Below, in pieces: positions 25,702 to 35,161 of a stretch of 64,000 bases of DNA. Origin of the DNA: JARRQJ01 sp963810615. Lineage in GTDB: Bacteria; Pseudomonadota; Gammaproteobacteria; DRLM01. The position numbers were made by a program, and so were the translations under genes. Below the pieces are notes generated by a model, which had not been told where the DNA came from, ran no database searches, and was given only the letters and a program-made list of their open reading frames with translations. Each line of letters opens with the position of its first letter. Positions within the stretch are counted from its first letter, which is position 1. The stretch spans positions 1 through 64,000 of the forward strand of contig CAWEOA010000004.1 in assembly GCA_963810615.1 (NCBI GenBank), written 5' to 3'.

Positions 25702-26763
25702 ATGGTAGACAACACACTACACCCCAGATTGCAGGAACCCGTCGAGAAACACATCCTGGACACCCAGGGATTCGAACGTCCCCGCGAACTGCTGGATCAC
25801 ATCGAGGAGGACCTCACCCCTCTGCTGAGTCTGGCGCAGCGCCCGGTGGTCTCGGCGCGTCAATTCAATCGCGAACAGCTGACCCAACTCGCCCGTCTGG
25901 CCGCCCGTTACGAGACCCAGCCGCAGTTGATCACCCGGCCGCTGACCGGCAAGATCCTCGTCAGCGCCTTCTACGAACCCAGCACCCGCACCCGCCTGTC
26001 GTTCGAGAGCGCCTGGCACCGCTTGGGCGGCGATATCATGTCCATTACCGACCCCGCCTCCACCGGTATCGCCAAGGGCGAATCGCTTTACGACGTGGGC
26101 GAGATGCTCAATCATTACGGCGACCTGGTGGTGCTGCGCGACAGCGACGCCAACGCCGTGTACGAAATGCTGGAATCGCTGCGCATCCCCATCATCAACG
26201 GCGGCAACGGCAGTGACGAGCACCCCACCCAGGCCATGGCCGACATCTATACCCTGCTCAAATGGCGGCCCACGCTGTGCACGTCGGACATCGATCCAAC
26301 CCAGCGCATCCATATCGGCATCATCGGCGTGCCGGGACGCATGCGCACCGTGCGCAGCCTGCTGTCGCTGTTGTCGCTGTTCGCCAATGCCATCAAGGAA
26401 GTGCTGATCATCAGCGATGAGAAACAGCCGTTCAGCAAGGGCCAGCGCGAAGACCTGGAGAAAGCGGGCTTGAATCTGCGTGTCGCCTCCAACTTGAAAA
26501 AAGAGTTGCCCAAGCTGGATGTGGTCTACATTAATACCATCGCCTGGCTCGGCGACGACTACGAAGAACTGGGCAGCCGTTACCGCCTGGACAAGTCCTC
26601 ACCGCTGAAAGAGGACGCCATCATCCTCCATCCCCTGGCGCGTGGCCAGGAACTGCAACGCGAACTCGACGACACGCCCCACAACTGGTACTTCGCTCAG
26701 GCCCGCGGCGCGGTGTTCATGCGCATGGCGCTGTTGTCTTCAATCTTGAAGGTGTTTACTTGA
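25702..26763 (+). CDS. Aspartate/ornithine carbamoyltransferase-family protein
   Basis: The product has 353 residues, longer than catalytic PyrB (about 310) by an N-terminal extension of about 45. The carbamoyl-phosphate loop STRTR (94-98) is intact. The catalytic His lies in EHPTQ (173-177), and a Lys-containing AKGES loop lies near 125. The second-substrate loop, HPGPxxRG in ATCase, reads HPLARGQ here, so the amino-group acceptor may not be aspartate. AAGGGA precedes the ATG. No regulatory pyrI or dihydroorotase is nearby; instead it sits between a ureido-amidase and an amidotransferase. I infer a special carbamoyl transfer (or its phosphorolytic reverse) rather than pyrimidine synthesis. 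Confidence 0.88.
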   Translation: MVDNTLHPRLQEPVEKHILDTQGFERPRELLDHIEEDLTPLLSLAQRPVVSARQFNREQLTQLARLAARYETQPQLITRPLTGKILVSAFYEPSTRTRLSFESAWHRLGGDIMSITDPASTGIAKGESLYDVGEMLNHYGDLVVLRDSDANAVYEMLESLRIPIINGGNGSDEHPTQAMADIYTLLKWRPTLCTSDIDPTQRIHIGIIGVPGRMRTVRSLLSLLSLFANAIKEVLIISDEKQPFSKGQREDLEKAGLNLRVASNLKKELPKLDVVYINTIAWLGDDYEELGSRYRLDKSSPLKEDAIILHPLARGQELQRELDDTPHNWYFAQARGAVFMRMALLSSILKVFT

Positions 26764-26764
26764 T

Positions 26765-28771
26765 ATGTGTGGAATAGCCGGATTTATATACGCAGACCGA
26801 ACCCGTCCCGTCGAACCGGAAACCCTGGTGGCGATGGCGGCCATCCAACATCACCGCGGCCCCGACGGCTTCGGCTGGCAGGCCAGGGACGGCGTGGGCT
26901 TCAGCCACGCCCGCCTGTCCATCATCGACCTTAATGAGCAGCGGGCGCGCCAACCCTTCGTCTCCGCCGACGAACGGCTGATGCTCACCCAGAACGGCGA
27001 GATCTACGACTATCAACGCCTGCGCGCCGAACTCACCGCCCGCGGCGCGCGCTTTCGCACCAAGAGCGATTCGGAGCTCATCCTGCATCTCTATCCCTGG
27101 CTGGGTCTGGACGGCAGCCTGCCCAATTTGCGCGGCGAGTTCGCCTTCGCCCTGCACGACCGCGATGAAGACTGCGTGCATCTGGTGCGCGACCGTTTCG
27201 GCATCAAGCCGCTGTATTGGACCGAGATCGACGGCGGACTGGTGTTCGGCTCCGAACTCAAGGTGTTGTTCGCCCATCCCGCGGTGACGCGCCGTTTCGA
27301 CTCCGCCGGCCTCTATCACCAACTCATGCAGACCATCGTGCCGGGCAGCACCGCCTTCGCCGGCGTCCATCAGGTCAAGCCCGGCCATGTGCTTACCGTC
27401 ACGCGCCGCGACGGTCGGCTGCACATCAGCGATCGCCGCTACTGGGACATGCCGTTCCCCCGCGAAGACGCGCGCGGCACGCCCGATGATGAAGCCGAAT
27501 ACATCGACGGCGTGCGCGAACGCCTGATCAACGCCGTGCAACTGCGCCTGGAAGCGGACGTACCGGTGGGCTGTTATCTATCGGGCGGCATCGATTCCTG
27601 CTCCATCATCGGCCTGGCCGCCGCCAGCACCCAGGGCGCGGTCAAGGCCTTCACCATCGGCTTCGACAACGCCGACTATGACGAGACACCCATCGCCCGG
27701 GAAATGGCCGAGGCCGTCGGCGCCGACCAGGAAGTACTGCGCCTCGACGCCACCCATCTCTACGATCATTTCGAAGAGACCCTCTGGCACACCGAACGCA
27801 CCATCTACAACACCCTGGGCGTGGCCAAGATGCTCATGAGCCGCCGTGTCAACGAGCTCGGTTACAAGGTGGTGCTGACCGGCGAAGGCTCCGATGAGTT
27901 GTTCGGTGGTTATCCCGCCTTCCGCCGCGACATGTTTCTGCACGGACTCGACCATCTGCCCGCCGATGAACGCCGCGAGTGGGAGGCGATGCTGACCGAG
28001 AGCAATAAGCTGTTCAGCGGCGCCATGCTCTCCGAAGAGACCATCGACGATCCCGCCCTCAGCGCCAAGGTCGGCTTCACACCGTCATGCCTGCAGCCGT
28101 GGCTGGCCAGCGCGCAACGGGTACCGGCCCTGCTGCATCCCGAGCGCCGCGCCGAATTGAAATCTTACTCGCCGGGTGCCGCCATCGCCGACGCCTTGGA
28201 CGGAGATGCGCTGCAGGACCGCCATCCCCTGGACCGCGCCCAATACGTGTGGATCAAGACCATGCTCGAAGGCCAGATCCTCACCTGGGGCGGCGACCGG
28301 GTGGACATGGCCAATTCCATGGAGGCCCGCCCGCCCTTCCTCGACCATCACCTCGCCGAGTACGCGGCACAGTTGCCGCCGTCCATGCGCATTCACGGCC
28401 GCACCGAGAAATACGTATTGCGCGAAGCCATGAAAGGCCTGTTGCCGGAAACCCTCTACAAGCGAGAGAAGTTCGCCTTCATGGCGCCCCCGGCCCATAC
28501 CGATCCGCAGAAGTGGCAGGCCATGCAAACCCTGGCCAAACGCCACCTCGACCCGACAACGGTTGCGGCCGCCGGCCTGCTGGACCCGGACGGTGTCTCG
28601 GCCCTGTTCAAGCTGCACGAGTCGCCGGACACCTCCTCCGCTACCCAGACCCAGCTCGACGCTGTCATCAATCATCTCATCGGCGTGCAAATCCTCCACG
28701 AACGCTTTATCGCTGCCGATATCCCTGCCGAGGCGCGGCGCAAGGCGCAGCAACTCGGCTGGCACCCATAG
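26765..28771 (+). CDS. Asparagine-synthetase-B-like glutamine amidotransferase
   Basis: The product has 668 residues. The N-terminal nucleophile domain begins with Met-Cys2-Gly-Ile (MCGIAGF), with RGPDG and NGEIYDY motifs for glutamine hydrolysis. The synthetase domain has the PP-loop SGGIDS (273-278) and GEGSDELFGGY. It forms an amide from a carboxylate using ATP and glutamine. Classical AsnB is about 550 residues; this one has about 100 extra, as in asnB-like enzymes of secondary or compatible-solute pathways. It starts one base after the preceding stop, with GAAGG upstream. The true acceptor is probably not free aspartate (inference from context). Confidence 0.92.
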   Translation: MCGIAGFIYADRTRPVEPETLVAMAAIQHHRGPDGFGWQARDGVGFSHARLSIIDLNEQRARQPFVSADERLMLTQNGEIYDYQRLRAELTARGARFRTKSDSELILHLYPWLGLDGSLPNLRGEFAFALHDRDEDCVHLVRDRFGIKPLYWTEIDGGLVFGSELKVLFAHPAVTRRFDSAGLYHQLMQTIVPGSTAFAGVHQVKPGHVLTVTRRDGRLHISDRRYWDMPFPREDARGTPDDEAEYIDGVRERLINAVQLRLEADVPVGCYLSGGIDSCSIIGLAAASTQGAVKAFTIGFDNADYDETPIAREMAEAVGADQEVLRLDATHLYDHFEETLWHTERTIYNTLGVAKMLMSRRVNELGYKVVLTGEGSDELFGGYPAFRRDMFLHGLDHLPADERREWEAMLTESNKLFSGAMLSEETIDDPALSAKVGFTPSCLQPWLASAQRVPALLHPERRAELKSYSPGAAIADALDGDALQDRHPLDRAQYVWIKTMLEGQILTWGGDRVDMANSMEARPPFLDHHLAEYAAQLPPSMRIHGRTEKYVLREAMKGLLPETLYKREKFAFMAPPAHTDPQKWQAMQTLAKRHLDPTTVAAAGLLDPDGVSALFKLHESPDTSSATQTQLDAVINHLIGVQILHERFIAADIPAEARRKAQQLGWHP

Positions 28772-28868
28772 TGCCGACAGCAGGCAATACCGCGATAAGG
28801 AAGTCCTATTAAAATGTCCCGTCGCCCGGTGCATCGGGCGACCTTATCTCTAGTGGGTGGATAAGGAC

Positions 28869-29621
28869 ATGCTGGAACTGGCAAATATCAGCAAACGCTA
28901 CGGCAAAACTCAAGCGCTGGCGCACTGTGAGTTACAGGTGTCGGCGGGCGAGACCGTGGTGCTCATCGGACCCAGCGGCTGCGGCAAGTCCACACTGCTG
29001 CGGTTGATCGCCGGACTGATCCAGGCGGATTCCGGCACCATCGTCTTCACGGGCGAGACGCTGACGCAGGACAATATCCTGCAGGCGCGGCAACGCATGG
29101 GCTATGTCATTCAGGAAGGCGGCCTGTTTCCCCATCTCAGCGTACGTGACAATGTCATCGTCATGGCGCGTTATCTGCGCCGCGACCCAGCCTGGATAGC
29201 AAACCGCATCACCGAACTGGCGCAACTAGTACGCTTGCCGTTGGAACTGATGATGCGTTACCCGGCCGAGCTATCGGGCGGACAACGCCAGCGCGTCAGC
29301 TTGATGCGCGCCTTGATGCTGGACCCGGAGTTGCTGCTGCTGGACGAACCCCTGGGCGCGCTGGACCCCATGATCCGCTATGAACTGCAGCAGGAACTCA
29401 AGGCCATCTTCCGCCAACTGGGCAAGAGCGTGGTGATGGTCACCCACGACATCGCCGAGGCCGCTTATTTCGGCCATACCCTGGTATTGATGCGCGACGG
29501 CCGCATCGTCCAGACCGGCCCCTTCAAGGAACTGGCGCGCTCACCGGCCGAGCCATTCGTAGAACAATTCATCACCGCGCAGCGCGACCCGCTGGAGCAA
29601 CTGGCCGAGGCCTTAAAATGA
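28869..29621 (+). CDS. ABC transporter ATP-binding protein, betaine/choline (OpuC/ProV) type
   Basis: The product has about 250 residues. Walker A GPSGCGKST, Q-loop VIQEGGLFPHLSV, signature LSGGQRQRVS, Walker B LLLLDEPLGALDP and the switch His in VTHD are complete. The closest pattern is the quaternary-amine uptake group, but without the C-terminal CBS domains that sense ionic strength in OpuA/OpuC. Two starts are possible: GTG 28857 (MDKDMLEL) and ATG 28869 (MLEL); I prefer the latter, as the family begins here. It lies 97 bases after the synthetase gene and overlaps the next gene as ATGA. Confidence 0.92.
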   Translation: MLELANISKRYGKTQALAHCELQVSAGETVVLIGPSGCGKSTLLRLIAGLIQADSGTIVFTGETLTQDNILQARQRMGYVIQEGGLFPHLSVRDNVIVMARYLRRDPAWIANRITELAQLVRLPLELMMRYPAELSGGQRQRVSLMRALMLDPELLLLDEPLGALDPMIRYELQQELKAIFRQLGKSVVMVTHDIAEAAYFGHTLVLMRDGRIVQTGPFKELARSPAEPFVEQFITAQRDPLEQLAEALK

Positions 29622-31147
29622 AGACCCGGCTGTGGCTGGCAACATTGCTGATGACGCTCTGCAGCATTCAGGTATCACCGGCTTTTAGTGCCGCAACACC
29701 CGCGACCGTCACCGTTGCCTCGAAAAACTTCACCGAATCGGTGATCCTCGGCGAGATGCTGCGCCTGCTCGCCAAACACAGCGGTGCCGAGGCCGTGCAT
29801 CGCCGCCAGCTGGGCGGCACCCGCGTACTGTGGAACGCCCTGCTCAACGGCGAGATCGACGCCTATCCTGAATACACCGGCACCCTGCTGCAGGAAATCA
29901 TGGTCAAGGAAAACGTGAATAGCGATAAACAACTCGAAGCGGCCCTAGCCGAGCGCGGACTGCGCATGACCCGCCCCCTGGGCTTCAACAACACCTACGC
30001 CATCGGCGTCAAAGAGACGCTGGCAAAAAAACTCGGGCTGTACACCATCTCCGATTTACGCCGGCACCCCGAGCTGGTGATGGGCTTCAGCAATGAGTTC
30101 ATGGATCGCGCCGACGGCTGGCCCGGCCTGCAGCGGCGTTATAGACTCCCGCAACAAAACGTCCGGGGACTGGACCACGACCTGGCCTACCGCGGCCTGG
30201 AATCGGGCACCTTGCAGGTCATGGACCTTTACGCCACCGACGCTGAAATCTCCTATTACAAGCTGCGCACGCTTAAGGACGATCTCCATTATTTTCCGGT
30301 CTATGATGCCGTCATCCTCTATCGCGCCGATATGCAACAGCGCGCGCCAGAGATGGTGGCCCTGCTCAAACGGCTGGCGGGCCGCATCGACGCCGCCGCC
30401 ATGAGCGCTATGAACGCGCGGGTGAAATTGAACGGCGAGAGCGAAACGGCGGTGGCGGCGGATTTTCTCGAGAAGAACCTGGACATCGATGTGGACTATC
30501 GCCTGCAAGGCCCGTGGCAACGCTTCCGGCAACACACCTCCGAGCACCTGATCCTGGTGGCCATCTCCCTCTCCGCGGCGATCCTCATCGCCGTGCCGCT
30601 CGGCGTCCTGGCCGCCGTCCGCCCGCGCCTCGGCCAGTTCGTATTGGCTACCACCAGCATCCTGCAGACCATCCCGTCCCTAGCGCTGTTCGTGTTCATG
30701 ATCCCCTTGCTGGGCATCGGCGCACCGCCGGCAATCCTGGCCTTGTTTCTCTACAGCCTGCTGCCCATCGTTCGCAACACCTATGCCGGACTCAAGGATA
30801 TTCCGCCGACCGTGATCGAATCGGCGCGCGCACTGGGTCTGCCGCCGGGAGCGCGGCTGCGCATCGTGGAACTGCCCCTCGCCACCCGCGCCATCCTCGC
30901 CGGCATCAAGACCTCTGCCGTGCTCAACGTCGGCACTGCCACCCTCAGCGCCCTGATCGGCGCCGGCGGCTATGGCCAACCCATCCTCACCGGCATACGC
31001 CTCGACGACATCGGCCTGATCCTGCAAGGCGCAGTCCCGGCCGCCGTCTTAGCGCTGTTGGTACAAGGCCTGTTTGAATTGATCGAGCGCAGTCTCATGC
31101 CCAAGGGACTGCGTATACAGACGAGCAAAGTGCGATCTCTCGAATAA
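29618..31147 (+). CDS. ABC transporter fusion of substrate-binding domain and permease (osmoprotectant type)
   Basis: The product has 509 residues. A signal sequence or first helix (about 5-25) is followed by an OpuAC/ProX-like binding domain (about 30-285; VTVASKNFTESVILGEM, GEIDAYPEYTGTLLQE, GLESGTLQVMDLYATDAEI). A BPD-type permease domain with about six helices (about 305-495) follows, with the EAA-like loop ESARALGLPPGARLRIVELP. Binding and channel domains in one chain are common for OpuF/EgtU-like systems. YPEYTGT carries an aromatic residue used for quaternary ammonium ligands in the family; other ligands such as ergothioneine or amines are possible. It ends the operon of biosynthetic/catabolic enzymes, so its substrate may feed them. 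Confidence 0.92.
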   Translation: MKTRLWLATLLMTLCSIQVSPAFSAATPATVTVASKNFTESVILGEMLRLLAKHSGAEAVHRRQLGGTRVLWNALLNGEIDAYPEYTGTLLQEIMVKENVNSDKQLEAALAERGLRMTRPLGFNNTYAIGVKETLAKKLGLYTISDLRRHPELVMGFSNEFMDRADGWPGLQRRYRLPQQNVRGLDHDLAYRGLESGTLQVMDLYATDAEISYYKLRTLKDDLHYFPVYDAVILYRADMQQRAPEMVALLKRLAGRIDAAAMSAMNARVKLNGESETAVAADFLEKNLDIDVDYRLQGPWQRFRQHTSEHLILVAISLSAAILIAVPLGVLAAVRPRLGQFVLATTSILQTIPSLALFVFMIPLLGIGAPPAILALFLYSLLPIVRNTYAGLKDIPPTVIESARALGLPPGARLRIVELPLATRAILAGIKTSAVLNVGTATLSALIGAGGYGQPILTGIRLDDIGLILQGAVPAAVLALLVQGLFELIERSLMPKGLRIQTSKVRSLE

Positions 31148-31214
31148 TGCGGCAAAAAAGCCGGTGTTTCCCGTCTCGCACCAATGCAAAGCAGCAGCGT
31201 AAACGGCGCTTGCA

Positions 31215-31573
31215 ACAGGATGGCTTTTCACAATTGACTTGGGCAATCTGGGTGCCTACTACCGTCAATATCTACGGCTCATGGAAAATTGGCGCAAGAT
31301 GCTCAACGTAGCGATGATGGAGGTCCGCTATGAGGAATTGGTGGCCGACCAGGAAAGTATAAGCAGGAAAATAGTGGAGCATTGCCGCCTGAAATGGGAT
31401 GAACGCTGTCTGCGTTTTCACGAGACGCAGCGAGTGGTCGCCACTGCCGGTTATGATCAGGTCCGCCAACCTTTGTACAGCCGTTCAGTGGGTCGCTGGC
31501 AACACTACTAAGTCATCTCGAACCCTTACGCCACGCCCTGGACCAAGCAAGCGCCGGGGAAACTACCGCGTAA
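31215..31573 (+). pseudogene. Sulfotransferase C-terminal remnant
   Basis: The plus strand reads LGNLGAYYRQYLRLMENWR, VRYEELVADQESISRKI, then LKWDERCLRFHETQRVV, and finally QVRQPLYSRSVGRWQHY before a stop at about 31509-31511. This is the end of TPR-type or sulfotransferase-3 family proteins. A further piece (LEPLRHALDQA) follows in another frame up to a stop at 31571-31573, so the tail is frameshifted. The PAPS-binding N-terminus is absent. It has no start or ribosome-binding site and is not functional as it stands. Confidence 0.7.
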
Positions 31574-31974
31574 GAACCGAAGTGGGTTGATTGGGTCGCT
31601 GAAATCACGCGCCCATTCGTCCCCTCCCTAGGCGGATGCTTGTCCACTTGGCCTCTCACGGCCTGCACAAAACTCAACCGAAAAGAATTTCCCGAAGATT
31701 CATTATGTTTGGCATGGAGTCACGCCGGTAACACAAAATTTGACATCATGTTACCAGAATGCTAGATTTTAAAAATCGTAGCACTCAATGCGGGCCGGCA
31801 ATTAGAAGCGACGCCCGCGGCGCCGGCTGTCGATACCGCCAGATGCTCGTCTTTGGTCATCGCCCGGAGACCTCGGAGAACAGCTCGCACTCAATACCAA
31901 ATTCAGAACAGAGACGCCGCCTTGCAATCGACCGATAGAGCGAAATCCATTTTCCGAATCCAGGGAGTTGCCGC
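31574..31974. other. Leader region of the nickel/cobalt permease
   Basis: No gene is seen in these 400 bases. A GC-rich palindrome-like stretch around 31800-31840 could form structure before the permease gene. I do not see the conserved boxes of a cobalamin riboswitch. Confidence 0.35.
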
Positions 31975-33126
31975 ATGAGCGACGACAACGCCGCAGCGAT
32001 CTCTGTATCCGCGCAAGCGGCCGAGACCGCTCCCACGCGATTGTGGTTTACCGCCGCCGAGTGGGCGCGGCTGGGCGGCCTCTACGGTTTCATCGCCTTC
32101 CTGCATATCCTCGGCTGGGGATTGTTTGTGTTCTATTCGGCCCACTACCCGACCCTGGCCGGACTCGGGGTGGTCGCCTATCTGTTCGGGCTGCGCCACG
32201 CCTTCGACGCCGATCATATCTCGGCGGTCGATGACACCATCCGCTACATGCTGCAAAAGGGTAAGAAGCCCTTGGGCATCGGTTTCTTTTTCTCCCTGGG
32301 CCATTCCACCATCGTGTTCGCCCTGGCGGTGGCCATCATCTTCTCCGCCGCCGCTGTCAAACAGGAATTGCCGCAGTTGCAGAATATGGGCGGCATCATC
32401 GGCGCCAGCGTCTCCGGGATATTTCTGTGGATCATCGGCATACTCAACTTCCTGGTATTGTTGGACATCCTCAAGGTATGGGGCCAGGCCAAGACCGGGA
32501 AACACAGTCACGCCCACCTTGACGAACTGCTCTCGCAACGCGGGTTTATGAACCGCCTGTTCGGCGGCAAACTGCAGAAGGTCATCAACCACAGCTGGCA
32601 GATGTATCCGCTCGGCCTGCTGTTCGGCCTGGGCTTCGACACCGCGTCCGAGGTCGGACTGTTGGCCATGACCGCCGGCGCCTCGGCCGGCAATTTACCG
32701 GTCCCCGCCGTGCTGGCCCTGCCGGTGCTGTTCGCCGCGGGGATGTCATTGATGGACACCACCGACGGGGTATTGATGGTCAAGGCCTATAACTGGGCGT
32801 TCTTGAATCCGGTGCGCAAAATCTACTACAACATCACCACCACCGGCTTATCGGTTGCGGTCGCGCTGGTGATCGGCACCATCGAACTGCTGCAGGTGAT
32901 GATCAATATGTTGAATCTGAAAGGTCCTGTTTTCGATTACGTCGAAAATCTGGATTTTGGAATTCTGGGCTATGTGATCGTCGGAATATTTCTGCTCGCC
33001 TGGGCTCTCTCGGTCGGCATCTGGAAGTTCTACCGCATCGAAGAACGCTACGGACCCACCGCCCACTCTCATAATCATGCCCATAACACCGGCATCGAAC
33101 ACGCTCACAAACATTTTCATTCCTGA
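31975..33126 (+). CDS. Nickel/cobalt permease of the HoxN/NixA (NiCoT) family
   Basis: The product has 383 residues with about eight membrane helices. The NiCoT signature RHAFDADHI (His75 to His81) is intact, followed by LGHST, LGFDTASE and GMSLMDTTDG, all family motifs. The C-terminus is His-rich (HSHNHAHN ... HAHKHFH), suiting metal capture. It imports Ni2+ and/or Co2+ with high affinity across the inner membrane. GGGAG lies 7 bases before the ATG. No hydrogenase or urease gene is near, so the metal user is elsewhere. The long cytoplasmic loop (about 165-205) also holds several His. Confidence 0.93.
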   Translation: MSDDNAAAISVSAQAAETAPTRLWFTAAEWARLGGLYGFIAFLHILGWGLFVFYSAHYPTLAGLGVVAYLFGLRHAFDADHISAVDDTIRYMLQKGKKPLGIGFFFSLGHSTIVFALAVAIIFSAAAVKQELPQLQNMGGIIGASVSGIFLWIIGILNFLVLLDILKVWGQAKTGKHSHAHLDELLSQRGFMNRLFGGKLQKVINHSWQMYPLGLLFGLGFDTASEVGLLAMTAGASAGNLPVPAVLALPVLFAAGMSLMDTTDGVLMVKAYNWAFLNPVRKIYYNITTTGLSVAVALVIGTIELLQVMINMLNLKGPVFDYVENLDFGILGYVIVGIFLLAWALSVGIWKFYRIEERYGPTAHSHNHAHNTGIEHAHKHFHS

Positions 33127-33389
33127 TCGGCCACGCACTGCAGTAGCCTCGCACATTGCCACGCGCTGTGCCTACGCAGATGCCCGCATCATAGTTATCA
33201 GGCGGCGGCATGAGATGAGATGAATCCCGCAAGCCGGTCGCACCCTTCCTTCCCTCAATAACCGGCAGCAAAGCGCGCTCTGAGGCAAGCCCGCGCCCGT
33301 CATTGACCCCGACACCACTAAAGATATATTATAATTGCATCTTTAATGCCGTTACTTATCCGCTTTCTCACCATCTCAAGTTCCAAGCA

Positions 33390-34088
33390 ATGTTTTCGCT
33401 CATCAAATCACGCATCGATCATGTCTCGTTCAAAGAAAAGCTGATCAATGCTCTGGCAGCGACCTTCGCCATACTCGTCCTTGGCTTCGTGCTTAAGATT
33501 CTTCCTCATAAGACCTTTGTCTTGCCCCTGATGGCGTCAATGGGCGCATCCGCGTTTCTGTTATTCATCGTACCCCATAGCCCGATGGCGCAACCCTGGC
33601 CGCTGATCGGTGGCCATCTTGTTTCGGCAATCGTTGCCATCACCATCACCCATTTGACTACGGATGCCATACTCGCAAGCGCATGCATCGTCGGCGGCTC
33701 GATATTGGCTATGCAGTTATTGAATTGCCTTCATCCGCCCGGCGCGGCCACGGCACTAGCGGTCATGGCGGGGGCACAACTGCAGAATATGGACGTGCAA
33801 TTCATGGTGTATATCGTGCTCGGCAACGCCCTCATCCTGCTGCTGATGGCCTATATGATCAACAATCTGCTGTTGAAACGGCGTTATCCCATGCTGAAAA
33901 GTCATCACCCGCACCATGCGCAATTTCAGCAGAGCCATTCTCAGGATCCACTGGCCCTGAATATCGATGACATCGAGTGGGCGCTGGGCCAGATGGACGG
34001 CATCATCGATGCCAGCGAAGAAGATTTGATCGATATATATGAACTTGCCCTGGAGCATGCACTGACGAAAAATCAGGCAGCTAAATAA
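33390..34088 (+). CDS. HPP-family integral membrane protein with C-terminal acidic extension
   Basis: The product has 232 residues. Four hydrophobic segments surround the HPP signature LHPPGAATAL (about 113-122) and MGASAFLLF. Relatives in cyanobacteria and plants are reported as nitrite carriers, but most bacterial members are uncharacterised. The C-terminal 55 residues are soluble, with a His-rich piece (HHPHHAQF) and an acidic helix (IDDIEWALGQMDGIIDASEEDLIDIYELA). The ATG 33390 has no strong ribosome-binding site; the frame is open upstream to 33303 but that part is not hydrophobic in the family manner. It is convergent with cysH, 8 bases away. Confidence 0.85.
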   Translation: MFSLIKSRIDHVSFKEKLINALAATFAILVLGFVLKILPHKTFVLPLMASMGASAFLLFIVPHSPMAQPWPLIGGHLVSAIVAITITHLTTDAILASACIVGGSILAMQLLNCLHPPGAATALAVMAGAQLQNMDVQFMVYIVLGNALILLLMAYMINNLLLKRRYPMLKSHHPHHAQFQQSHSQDPLALNIDDIEWALGQMDGIIDASEEDLIDIYELALEHALTKNQAAK

Positions 34089-34096
34089 AATTTAGC

Positions 34097-34795
34097 CTAC
34101 AAATGCAAGCCACATTCCTTTTTCGGTGTATCCACCCAGCGACCGGCGCGGTCATCGCCCGGCACAGTGCAATGGGAACAGCCGATGGAAGAATAGCCTT
34201 TGGCAACCAGGGGATGAAACGGCAGCTGATGTTCGCGGATATAGGCATCGCGCTCATCCTTGCCGACGTCCACCATCGGATAGAATTTGATGATACCTCC
34301 CCGCTCTTCGAAGATATCCAAACCGGAGCGATGGGGCGTCTGCCAGCGCATCAGGCTGGATACCCATACCTGATAATCCTTCTTCACCTCTTCAAGAGGT
34401 TCCACCTTATTTATGGAACAGCAAAAATCCGGATCCGAATTATAGGTCTGCTCCTGCGCGGTAAAATCATGCTTCCAGTCCTCCGGACGCACGTCTTGCA
34501 CCACCAAGCCGTATAAGCCGACCAGATAATCCTTATAGCTCAGGGTCTCCGGGAAGTGAAAACCGGTATCGATAAAGAAGATGGTTTGCCGGGGCCGGAT
34601 ACGGGAAATGATGTGCAAAAAATAGGCGGATGTCGCCGCGAACGACGAGGTCACCATCACCTTACCAGGATCGAAATCCCGATAGAGCTGTTCGATGCGC
34701 TGCGCAAAACTCAAGGGGCGGTATTTCGCGTTCAACTCCGCAATATCCACCACCGTGCTACCGGAGCCGGAGCTGCTTTCGGCAAGATCAGACAT
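34097..34795 (-). CDS. cysH: Assimilatory adenylylsulfate (APS) reductase, thioredoxin-dependent, Fe-S type
   Basis: The product has 232 residues. It has a PP-loop-like opening (MVTSSFAATSA), FIDTGFHFPETL, and the C-terminal ECGLH with the catalytic Cys. In addition there are two cysteine pairs, CC in FCCSINKVEPL and CxxC in GCSHCTVPG, which hold a [4Fe-4S] cluster in APS reductases and are missing from PAPS-specific CysH of enterics. It therefore should reduce APS to sulfite without PAPS. GGGA lies 8 bases before the ATG 34795; the longer frame to 34885 lacks a ribosome-binding site. No cysD/cysN is next to it. Confidence 0.93.
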   Translation of the reverse strand: MSDLAESSSGSGSTVVDIAELNAKYRPLSFAQRIEQLYRDFDPGKVMVTSSFAATSAYFLHIISRIRPRQTIFFIDTGFHFPETLSYKDYLVGLYGLVVQDVRPEDWKHDFTAQEQTYNSDPDFCCSINKVEPLEEVKKDYQVWVSSLMRWQTPHRSGLDIFEERGGIIKFYPMVDVGKDERDAYIREHQLPFHPLVAKGYSSIGCSHCTVPGDDRAGRWVDTPKKECGLHL

Positions 34796-35161
34796 GACTA
34801 GTATCCCAACTACTGAACTGCCAAGCTTAGCAGCATTGGCCGTCCGGAGACAAAACTCCCGCTCCGGGGAGTCGGGAACACCCATAAACCTGAATCTTCT
34901 TTGTATTTATCCAATGTCTTCGGCCTGCGTGCTGTGTCGACGTTGAAAGTCACGACACCTGTTGCCAAACAAGGGGATACCCTCACCCTTGCTCCGATTC
35001 TGGCTGTGGCATTGGCCGGTATTCAGAAAAAAAACGGGGGGGGGTTGGAGAGAGCAAAGAAGTATATTTTCCCGGGAAGCGGGTCCCGCTAAGCTCGCAA
35101 CCTTGAACTTAGCGGTAACACCCCCCATATCGTGTCTTGAGTGTGACTCCCATTACACTCA
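34796..35161. other. Intergenic region upstream of cysH
   Basis: No gene was supported. It should contain the cysH promoter. A G-rich run (about 35033-35045) and several degenerate hairpins are present. Confidence 0.35.

Noticed and set aside
31574..31974. Cobalamin or nickel riboswitch before the NiCoT permease
   Set aside because: The conserved boxes of these riboswitches were not recognised, despite a GC-rich structured look.
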